Of a stretch of DNA of 64,000 nucleotides, positions 17,418 through 24,321 are shown one piece after another. Origin of the DNA: DASQYE01 sp036389675 (GTDB lineage: Bacteria; Acidobacteriota; Blastocatellia; Pyrinomonadales; Pyrinomonadaceae). The stretch lies in assembly GCA_036389675.1 (NCBI GenBank), contig DASVWI010000012.1, positions 315,685-379,684 on the forward strand. The letters are read 5' to 3'. The position numbers and the translations under genes are program-made. Numbering within the stretch: the first letter of the stretch is position 1; the number at the start of each line of letters is the position of its first letter. A model generated the notes under the pieces. It ran no database searches, was not told where the DNA came from, and was given only the letters and a program-made list of their open reading frames with translations.

Positions 17418-18281
17418 ATGGCGGAAGTCTTCGGATTCCCCATAGACAATAAATCAGATGAGGCAATCCGCTACCGAGACAAGCGCCTCTGCCCGTTTAA
17501 TAACAAAGTGCCGAATTGCACGAAGGACAAGGCCAACGCTCCGCTCGGCGTGTGCAGCGTAAATGAAGGTGAAAGCGTGGCGATTACTTGCCCCGTCCGC
17601 TTTCGCGAAGACTGGCTTATCGCTGACGACGCTGCGGCGTTCTTCTTTCCTCGCGCCGCGGCATGGACCTCGCTTGTCGAAGTTCGTTTAAAGGATAAGC
17701 ACGGCCAGTCAGCCGGAAATATAGACGTAGTGCTTGTCTCCTACGATGAGAGAGGCCGTGTCACTGATTTCGGCTCATGCGAAGTGCAGGCCGTTTATAT
17801 CTCCGGCAACGTGCGAGCGCCGTTTGAATATTACATGGAAGACCCGGCCAGCCGATCTGATATGGATTGGAGAGGCAAGCCGAACTATCCGCGCCCCGAC
17901 TATCTTTCTTCATCAAGGAAGAGGCTCGCGCCGCAGCTACTGTTCAAGGGCGGCATCCTTCACTCCTGGGGCAAGAAGCAGGCCGTTGCCATTCATCGCG
18001 GCTTCTTCAACACGCTGCCGAAGCTTGCTGAGGTTGATCCGCACGACGCAGAACTCGCGTGGCTTGTTTATGACCTGACATATCACCCGGCGCAGAAGGT
18101 CTACAAGCTCACACGCGGCCAGACTGTCTATACAAGATTTGAACCCGCGATGTTGAGGCTGACGACCGCCGAAGCAGGCCCGGTTGAGCACTTCGTTGAG
18201 CATCTGCAATCGAAGCTCGATGAGAAGCTGGACAATAATCCACCGGATGCTCCGGCGCTGAATGATTTGACGATTACTTAG
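17418..18281 (+). CDS. NotI-family type II restriction endonuclease
   Basis: 287 residues from ATG 17418 (MAEVFGFPIDNKSDEAIRYR); an in-frame GTG at 17370 would add 16 residues including CVSC. The N-terminal half has the Cys cluster of the NotI family, CPFNNKVPNC (C25, C34), GVC (C46) and ITCPVRF (C58), which in NotI binds iron. The nuclease core is seen as NIDVVLV (D103) followed by CEVQAVYISG with the E-x-Q dyad (E122, Q124), as in NotI. It should cut unmodified DNA. Three nt separate it from the methyltransferase gene, giving a classic R-M pair. The partner is an adenine methylase, so the site should contain A and hence differ from NotI's. Neither possible start has a good ribosome-binding site. 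Confidence 0.85.
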   Translation: MAEVFGFPIDNKSDEAIRYRDKRLCPFNNKVPNCTKDKANAPLGVCSVNEGESVAITCPVRFREDWLIADDAAAFFFPRAAAWTSLVEVRLKDKHGQSAGNIDVVLVSYDERGRVTDFGSCEVQAVYISGNVRAPFEYYMEDPASRSDMDWRGKPNYPRPDYLSSSRKRLAPQLLFKGGILHSWGKKQAVAIHRGFFNTLPKLAEVDPHDAELAWLVYDLTYHPAQKVYKLTRGQTVYTRFEPAMLRLTTAEAGPVEHFVEHLQSKLDEKLDNNPPDAPALNDLTIT

Positions 18282-18284
18282 ATT

Positions 18285-19181
18285 ATGTCACGACCCGTTG
18301 AAACACATGCGCTCTCCGACGAGGTAAAGCCCAGCCGTATCGTCAACGTCGCATCTGTGCCGCAGCGGAGTCCTTTCCGCTATCCGGGCGGCAAGACCTG
18401 GCTTGTGCCTCGCATCAGACAGTGGCTGGCGAGCAGATCAACCTACGCGAATGAGTTCATAGAGCCGTTCGCGGGCGGGGGCATCGTGAGTCTCACGGTC
18501 GCCGCCGAACGGCTTGCGAAGCACGTCATCATGATGGAGCTTGATAGCCAGGTCGCCGCCGTCTGGCGAACAATTATCGAGATGGACGAAGGCGCATGGC
18601 TCGCCGCGAGAATCGTCGGCTTCGACCTCACACATGAGGCACTGGAAGCTGTCTTGAAAGAGAAGACCAGTCTGGTTCGTGAGCGGGCGTTTCAAACTAT
18701 CCTGAAGAATCGGACGTATCGCGGAGGCATCCTCGCCGCCGGGTCTGCGCCGCTCAGACATGGAGAAAATGGCAAAGGCATCAAATCGCGCTGGTACGCG
18801 GAGACCTTGAAGCGTCGCATTCTGGACATTCGAGCCATGCGCGAGCGCCTTACGTTTATCGAAGGCGATGGTCTTGAAATCATTAAGCAACAAGCACGAC
18901 GCGACGATGCCGTGTTCTTCATCGACCCGCCATACACAGCCGCAGGGAAGCGGGCCGGAAGCCGCCTCTACACGCACTATGAGCTCGATCATGAAGAGCT
19001 ATTCAGGCTGGCGGGCACTATCGCGGGAGATTTCCTGATGTCTTACGATGATGCTGATGGCGTGCGCGATCTGGCCCGCAAACATGGCTTCGACTTTGAA
19101 CTCGTGGCGATGAAGAACACACACCACGCGGAGATGCGAGAGCTACTCATCGGCCCCAATCTTGATTGGGCCAGGCGTTGA
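18285..19181 (+). CDS. DNA adenine methyltransferase, D12 class
   Basis: 298 residues. FRYPGGKTWLVPRI near residue 31 and FIEPFAGGGIVSL near 57 form the AdoMet pocket, and FIDPPYTAAG near residue 212 is the catalytic DPPY motif; order and spacing fit alpha-class (D12/Dam) N6-adenine methyltransferases. It follows the NotI-type nuclease by 3 nt and should protect host DNA at the same site. The N-terminal ~28 residues before the YPGGK motif are an extension without recognisable features. Stand-alone epigenetic use is possible, but pairing with the nuclease is the simplest reading. Confidence 0.92.
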   Translation: MSRPVETHALSDEVKPSRIVNVASVPQRSPFRYPGGKTWLVPRIRQWLASRSTYANEFIEPFAGGGIVSLTVAAERLAKHVIMMELDSQVAAVWRTIIEMDEGAWLAARIVGFDLTHEALEAVLKEKTSLVRERAFQTILKNRTYRGGILAAGSAPLRHGENGKGIKSRWYAETLKRRILDIRAMRERLTFIEGDGLEIIKQQARRDDAVFFIDPPYTAAGKRAGSRLYTHYELDHEELFRLAGTIAGDFLMSYDDADGVRDLARKHGFDFELVAMKNTHHAEMRELLIGPNLDWARR

Positions 19182-19240
19182 TGGCGTGTGCCCGCGCGGC
19201 GTCCTCTTATCTCGTCGGCTGTGTTCTGCCGGTCTTGAGC

Positions 19241-19921
19241 TTATGCGAAATCTGCCCGTGCCCTCTGGATTTTTTGCCATTGATTCGGGGTGATGCTGTG
19301 CTGATCCCACTTGAGGGTGGCGGGAGCGCCGCTTTGCAGCGGGGCGAAGACTCTGAGGGCCAGAACGCCCGCGTAGCCTCCGAACTGCTTCGGATTAACC
19401 CACCAGCTGGCCGTAGGATCCCAGAGTTTGATCTCATTATCTCTGGTGATGACGGCGCAGCCCTCGTGGTAGATGAGGTCTTCCTTGATCCAGTCAGCCG
19501 AAGTTTTGTCCGCGGCCCACTTCTCGCCCCAATGGCGCGCGGCGCTGTCAGAGTATTGCTGTATGAATTGGGCCGGGAAGCTTCGTACGCCGCGTGCTTT
19601 GAATATCTCGTAAGCAAGCGAGGCGAGCGCGCCGCAATCGAGGGTCTCCCGCTCGACCGCCTCACACCATCGCAGCGGCCACGGCGACGGCCCCCATTTG
19701 AACTTTCGACGGAGCCAGCGCGGGCCTGAGAGAAAACTTTCCCCGTTCAGTTGGGAATAGTCCATGGAGAAAAGCCACTCGCGCGCGATGCGGCAGCAGC
19801 GCCCGCCGTGGTGCGCGATCACGGACGCGGGGAAGTGCTGCCACTTCGCGATTGCCCCGTCCGTATCCAGTAGCTCCGTTTCGTTAAGCTCGATCATCAC
19901 CTTATCCTCGGCCAAAGACAT
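19241..19921 (-). CDS. Transglutaminase-like Cys-His-Asp protein of the ATP-grasp cluster
   Basis: 226 residues from ATG 19921 (AGGAG eight bases upstream); an alternative start at 19900 sits one base after the upstream stop. No family matches outright. A papain/transglutaminase-like triad can be read: TLDCGALASLAYE (C96), DLIYHEGCAVI (H152) and IKLWDPTASWW (D168), with the spacing and 'Cys at a helix start, His and Asp on strands' pattern of that superfamily. It could be a peptidase, amidase or acyltransferase. No signal peptide, so cytoplasmic. It overlaps the end of the ATP-grasp/decarboxylase gene by 20 nt and is therefore coupled to it. A role in transferring or releasing the product of that enzyme is inference. 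Confidence 0.7.
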   Translation of the reverse strand: MSLAEDKVMIELNETELLDTDGAIAKWQHFPASVIAHHGGRCCRIAREWLFSMDYSQLNGESFLSGPRWLRRKFKWGPSPWPLRWCEAVERETLDCGALASLAYEIFKARGVRSFPAQFIQQYSDSAARHWGEKWAADKTSADWIKEDLIYHEGCAVITRDNEIKLWDPTASWWVNPKQFGGYAGVLALRVFAPLQSGAPATLKWDQHSITPNQWQKIQRARADFA

Positions 19922-22181
19922 AAGACATACTCCTGTCGTAAGCTCCCGCATCACAGAAAACCAGAAGGTCGCCGACGCGCGCCCCCGCCGGCAACTCGAC
20001 GTAGCGCGCGACGATGTCGTGCTCCATGCAGAGTCGTCCCATGAGATGCGTCTTGCCGCGTTTTAAGACTTGCCACTCAAGGGTCTGCGGGTTCTGCCAT
20101 AAGATTCTATGCGGCTGAAAGAAGTGCATGGGCAGCTCTGCGATTGAGCCGTCGACGACCGCCTCCTTGATCTCTTCATCCGTCTCTTCAAATTCCAGCA
20201 GCCGCATCGCCAGCGCCATGGTCGGCTGTGCAATCGCTTTGCCGGGCTCCGAAATGATGTGCTTGACGTGGCGCAGAAAATCGGGCGCGCGCCGGACGGC
20301 GCTGGCGAAACGGTCGTCCGCCTCAACGTGCCAGTCGTCGGGAAACCACCCGCCGCCGACATCTAAGTACTCTATCTCGCGCCCCGTCAGCCCTTCTACG
20401 GAATGAGCCCACCTGAGCATTGATTCGTACAGATGCCACCACTGGCTGACGCCGACGTTGCTGCTCGCCATGTGGAAGTGGACGCCGAACGAGCAATCGT
20501 CCGGCAGCAGCTCAATCGCGTCGGAGAGCGTCTCGAGCGCCTCCGGCGTATCGAGCGGGATGCCGAAGCGCGAGGCGATGTTAGGTGTCCGCAGGCGCAC
20601 GCCGACGACTTTCGACTGAAGCTCTTTTCTCTGCATGCTCGCGGCGACGCGCTTGAGGTCTGCGATAGAGTCGCAGAAGACGGCGTGCAGTTTGGCTTTG
20701 GGCAAAAGCCCTTCGGGCCACCACTTGCCCGGCCCGTTGAGGACGACCTGCTCGGGCTTGAATCCCGCCTTGAGTGCCTTCTGTACTTCGAGCAGGCTGA
20801 TGGCCTCGGCCAGAAAGCCGTTGTCGCGCGCCATCCTGAGCAGCCGCTCGTCCGGGTTCGTCTTGATGCTGTAAGCGTTCGTCACTTTGACGGAAGAGGT
20901 GCTGAGCCCAGCAGCCAGACTGGACGCGCGCTTGAAAAGGGAAGAGGCCGTGCTTTCGAGAAAGAGCCAGCCCGGCGTCTCTATCTCTGCGAAGTCGTAA
21001 GCCTTAATGTCATTGACGAATGAAGGCGGAACAACCGGCTCGTCTCGCACGCTTTCAGCACCGCTGTGCTCGTCACCGTTGCCGTTGTTCGCCGCAATCG
21101 CATGCATCTTGTGCAGCCGCTTCGCCAGCTCAAGCGTGCCCGACGGATGTTTTAACGAAAAGCCTATAGCGCCCGGATAGGGTTCGGGCAGCGGCGGCAA
21201 TGGGAATCCTGAGCGCACGGGAATTTCCATCACCACGCGCGTGAACTCTTCGCCGACGGCCTCTGCTTTGCGAGCCGCGATGCCCGTCGCCCTTTCAACG
21301 AGCAGGGCCGGCAGATTGCGCCCGGCAAGCGTCGAGCCGTGAATCCACGCGGGAAACCTCGGGTTACATTCCAGCAGCCACAACTGCCCGTCCATATCGC
21401 GCACCATCTCCAGCTCCGCGCCGCCAGTCCAGTTCAACTCTCTCACTATCCTGCGAAGCTCGGCGACGAACTCCTCCGGCACTTCGGTCACATCGCCGGC
21501 CCATGTCTTACCCTCCTCGGTCAATTCACGCTTACGCATATAGACGCACTCCACAAGCTCGCCCTTGTAAGCGCAGAAGCAGACCGATTCTTCGTAGCCC
21601 GTGACGTGAATCTGTAGGAACAGTCGCTCGGTCGACCACGCGCGCGCCAGCACCGCGCGCAACGTCTCGAAGGCGTCCCAGCTATGTGTGCGTATGGCTT
21701 CGTAGTACGGGCCTTTGAGCCAGACCTTCCAATCATGCTGGCGGCAAAAAGCGTGCAGCTCCCAGTTGGAATGTTCCGTGGAGATGAAAGTGGGGATACG
21801 CACGGGCAGGCCCTTGTGCCCCTCAATGGCAGGCTTGCCCATCTGTCTGAGGGCGGCAGCCTGTGGCGTGAGCAGGTTCTTATGACCGTCAGGGAAGACC
21901 GTGGCGAGCCACATCAGTTCGAGATCGAAACCGGAAATCCAGAGCGCGCCGGAATCCAGAGCCTCTTTGATCTCGGTCGCATACGACTCCATGTTGATCT
22001 CTTCCCAGGGTCTTTGCAGCCACAACTCATCTATGTCAGGCCAGTGTATTCCCGAGCAGCGATTGGAATACTCGACGCCGATCAGTGTGGCGTTCGGGTA
22101 GGCCGCTCGCAGCGAGCGAGCGATGCCGACACCGGGCTGCGGATTTGTTCCGCTGTAAAGTCCGCTGATGTAAATTTTCAT
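19902..22181 (-). CDS. ATP-grasp ligase fused to a PLP-dependent (Orn/DAP/Arg-type) decarboxylase
   Basis: 759 residues, AGAAGGA before the ATG. Residues ~1-300 are an ATP-grasp ligase: GGAELEMV (E256/E258) and LLECNPRFPAWI (E271, N273) are the metal-binding strands. A ~70-residue linker rich in N, G, E and S follows. Residues ~390-759 form a complete fold-type III decarboxylase: Lys440 in NAYSIKTNP for PLP, HFHMASSNVG (H568/H570), DVGGGWFP, EPGKAI for phosphate, MGRLCMEHDIV (C718, D722) at the dimer active site and FCDAGAY near the end. All key residues are present, so both halves should work. The fusion implies that an amino acid is ligated to an amine or carrier and decarboxylated, in either order. 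Substrate unknown. Coupled to the downstream Cys-His-Asp gene. Confidence 0.9.
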   Translation of the reverse strand: MKIYISGLYSGTNPQPGVGIARSLRAAYPNATLIGVEYSNRCSGIHWPDIDELWLQRPWEEINMESYATEIKEALDSGALWISGFDLELMWLATVFPDGHKNLLTPQAAALRQMGKPAIEGHKGLPVRIPTFISTEHSNWELHAFCRQHDWKVWLKGPYYEAIRTHSWDAFETLRAVLARAWSTERLFLQIHVTGYEESVCFCAYKGELVECVYMRKRELTEEGKTWAGDVTEVPEEFVAELRRIVRELNWTGGAELEMVRDMDGQLWLLECNPRFPAWIHGSTLAGRNLPALLVERATGIAARKAEAVGEEFTRVVMEIPVRSGFPLPPLPEPYPGAIGFSLKHPSGTLELAKRLHKMHAIAANNGNGDEHSGAESVRDEPVVPPSFVNDIKAYDFAEIETPGWLFLESTASSLFKRASSLAAGLSTSSVKVTNAYSIKTNPDERLLRMARDNGFLAEAISLLEVQKALKAGFKPEQVVLNGPGKWWPEGLLPKAKLHAVFCDSIADLKRVAASMQRKELQSKVVGVRLRTPNIASRFGIPLDTPEALETLSDAIELLPDDCSFGVHFHMASSNVGVSQWWHLYESMLRWAHSVEGLTGREIEYLDVGGGWFPDDWHVEADDRFASAVRRAPDFLRHVKHIISEPGKAIAQPTMALAMRLLEFEETDEEIKEAVVDGSIAELPMHFFQPHRILWQNPQTLEWQVLKRGKTHLMGRLCMEHDIVARYVELPAGARVGDLLVFCDAGAYDRSMSYVFGRG

Positions 22182-22512
22182 AAATTCCTTCTCGGGCGTG
22201 AGGTAAAGCGCAGGCGACGACTATTTCCTACTTGACGACTACCTGACAAAAGCCCCCTTGTTAAGAACTACCGAACGTGACACCGAAGAAAAACTGCCAT
22301 GATACCGGGTGCGATGGGAGAAAGGCTCATGACAGTCTTAATCAGATGATGTTGTAGATAAATTAAAATATATTAGTTCCCTCTCCGAGCTGTCTGTACG
22401 CTTCTGTACGAACTGTTAACATTTCCGAAACCGAGATAGAGACGCGTACCTTGCAACGGCGCGCGAAAGATCATGCCCGCCATCGTGCCGCGCTCAAACT
22501 TTGTCGCCACGC
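22182..22512 (-). other. Gap between oxygenase and ATP-grasp/decarboxylase genes
   Basis: 331 nt on the coding strand of the cluster. It contains an AT-rich patch (AACTAATATATTTTAATT) that may hold a promoter for the ligase gene, though no good -35 is seen. A 36-codon frame runs from ATG 22483 to TAA 22373, opening MAGMIFRAPLQGTRLYLGFG; it has no clear ribosome-binding site and could be chance. No carrier-protein or LysW-like frame is present. Confidence 0.4.
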
Positions 22513-23280
22513 TCAGCCGGAGGTGCAGGCCCAGAGCGCGGGGGTCGAAGCCAGATTGTATTCCGGGACGGGAATACGTTTTTTGAATTTGTCTGTGAAA
22601 TGGCCGTCCACCCTGATGCTGAAGGAGAGCCCTTCGCAGGGGTCGCTGCCATGAAACTGATTGACCGAATCAAACCATGCGCTGTGTGATGCGACGTACA
22701 GCCTCTCATTGGTTATATGGTTGAGCAGATAGAACGGCTTTTTCAGATTCGTGCGAAACCAGATGAAGTCATGGCACAATTCCGTCTCCGTATGGTCTCT
22801 GTGCGCCGAGACGGGACGGCTCACGTCGTCATACATGATGAGCATTCTGCCCGTAGACTTGAAAGGCAGAGTGGCGATGAAATCCATCAGCGGCGCGAAC
22901 TCTGCGGTGGCCTCGGTCGGCTCCCACAACTCCGTCCTGTCAAGATCGAAATAGTTGTCCGGCTCCTTGGAGCGCGCCAGGTAGATCATTCTTGAGCCGG
23001 GCCTGTCCGGCGCGGAATCCTTCAGCCTGTAAGGGCCTGTGTAGAATTGCAGATCGCTTTGTGCCCGGATGTGCTGGCTCACCCTCTCAGTGATGTACTC
23101 GTCCAGAGACTTCAGCTTCTGCACATCTATAAACTCGTCGAAGGATTTGTAGCAGGGATAGCTGATTCGCGGGTCAACGCGTGCTTCATTCGTCGCCGTG
23201 TCAAAACCTGCGCCGGCAGCGTCTCCACTCATTGACGCCCGGGCACACTCGCTCTGATTCTGTTTCGCTTTGGGATTCAT
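22513..23280 (-). CDS. Aspartyl/asparaginyl beta-hydroxylase-like Fe(II)/2-oxoglutarate oxygenase
   Basis: 255 residues from ATG 23280 (MNPKAKQNQS). The cupin core shows RMLIMYDDVSRPVSAHRDH (iron ligands H160 and D162), a strand FIWFRTNLKKPFYLLNH, then WFDSVNQFHGSDP (distal His, H210) and LSFSIRVDGHF (R223 for 2-oxoglutarate). Facial triad and Arg are all there, so it should be an active hydroxylase of the Asp/Asn beta-hydroxylase type. The frame continues open upstream to 23616, but that part is low-complexity and no Shine-Dalgarno marks any start. Same strand as the ATP-grasp fusion and 331 nt upstream: likely the hydroxylation step of the same pathway, but co-transcription is not proven. 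Confidence 0.8.
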   Translation of the reverse strand: MNPKAKQNQSECARASMSGDAAGAGFDTATNEARVDPRISYPCYKSFDEFIDVQKLKSLDEYITERVSQHIRAQSDLQFYTGPYRLKDSAPDRPGSRMIYLARSKEPDNYFDLDRTELWEPTEATAEFAPLMDFIATLPFKSTGRMLIMYDDVSRPVSAHRDHTETELCHDFIWFRTNLKKPFYLLNHITNERLYVASHSAWFDSVNQFHGSDPCEGLSFSIRVDGHFTDKFKKRIPVPEYNLASTPALWACTSG

Positions 23281-23615
23281 AGTGTTCAGGTCTGCAATCG
23301 AATCGCCCGACGCTTCAGGTCGATGCGAACCCGAAGCCCCCTTGTTTTTGGTAAGAAAGCTTGCGTAGATACTACGGCACTTCGCAGATTCGAGCAACAT
23401 CATCAACACGATGCCCGCGACCTGAGGATCGGTCACGGCCAGCGTCGACGCTGAGAGCGATGGTGCTTCCCCGTGGCACGCTGGCCGCATGCATAACATC
23501 CACGGCGAAATTTGCTTTGAACTTGAGCCCCGTCTGGCGATAATAAACGAACCGCCACTGCGCCGGGGCGTGATAACGACTGTCCCGCTACTTCCAGACA
23601 AAAAGGATTTCGCCA
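23281..23615. other. Divergent intergenic region
   Basis: 335 nt between the oxygenase and the coiled-coil gene. The oxygenase frame remains open through it, so an N-terminally longer oxygenase cannot be excluded. It otherwise presumably holds the two divergent promoters; no clear elements are seen. Confidence 0.35.
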
Positions 23616-24275
23616 ATGACCAAGCGAGCAGGATTTTTCCCGGTTGTGATTTGTGTCATGACGCTTACGAGCATCACGTCGTTTGCTCAAACCCCCGAAC
23701 GTCGTCAAGCGGGTTCGCCGACTCAGGAACAATCGCCAGCGCTTCCGCCGAATGCCGGCTCCGCCGAGACGGTGGCAAACGAAATCAGTCTCCTGCGAAA
23801 ATCGCTGCAAACCTTGAACGCCCGGCTGCGCGAGATCAGCGAAAAACTGCTCTCCAACGACGCAAGACAAGGCGGCTCGGCCAACGACGAGCAAAATCGC
23901 ATCTCGCGCAGCTTAGACCTCTTAAGCCGCAGCGAACAGCGCGCCGAAGTCTTACGAAAACAACTGCTCGAACTGATTGAAAAAGAGACCGCGTTCAAAG
24001 GCCGGCTGGTGCAGATCGATGAAGACCTGCGCCCCGAAAGTATCGAGCGCAGCTTATCGCTGGTCGGCACAACGCGCACTCTCGAACTGCGGGACGTTCG
24101 CCGTCGCGTGTTGGAAAACGAGCGAAGGGGGGTTGATAGCCTGCTCAATCAAACTGTTCAAATGCGCGTCCGGCTCGAAGAGGACGTGCGACAGTCTGAC
24201 GCGCTCGTCGCAAGGCTACGCCAGCGCCTGCTCCCCCTGATTGAAAAAGAGATCGAGAAGATCAATCCCAATTAA
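23616..24275 (+). CDS. Secreted coiled-coil protein of unknown function
   Basis: 219 residues. Signal peptide FFPVVICVMTLTSITSFAQ, a short Pro/Gln-rich stretch, then from ~55 to the end a continuous charged helix with heptad character (ISLLRKSLQTLNARLREISE, QRAEVLRKQLLELIEKETAF, LLPLIEKEIEKINPN). No known domain. An AAGGA lies about 10 nt before the ATG. Probably a periplasmic structural or binding protein. It is divergent from the oxygenase gene, so membership of that cluster is not indicated. Confidence 0.75.
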   Translation: MTKRAGFFPVVICVMTLTSITSFAQTPERRQAGSPTQEQSPALPPNAGSAETVANEISLLRKSLQTLNARLREISEKLLSNDARQGGSANDEQNRISRSLDLLSRSEQRAEVLRKQLLELIEKETAFKGRLVQIDEDLRPESIERSLSLVGTTRTLELRDVRRRVLENERRGVDSLLNQTVQMRVRLEEDVRQSDALVARLRQRLLPLIEKEIEKINPN

Positions 24276-24321
24276 AGTAATCGATTACTTGTCAACCGTT
24301 ATAAACTCCCCGCCGGATGAA

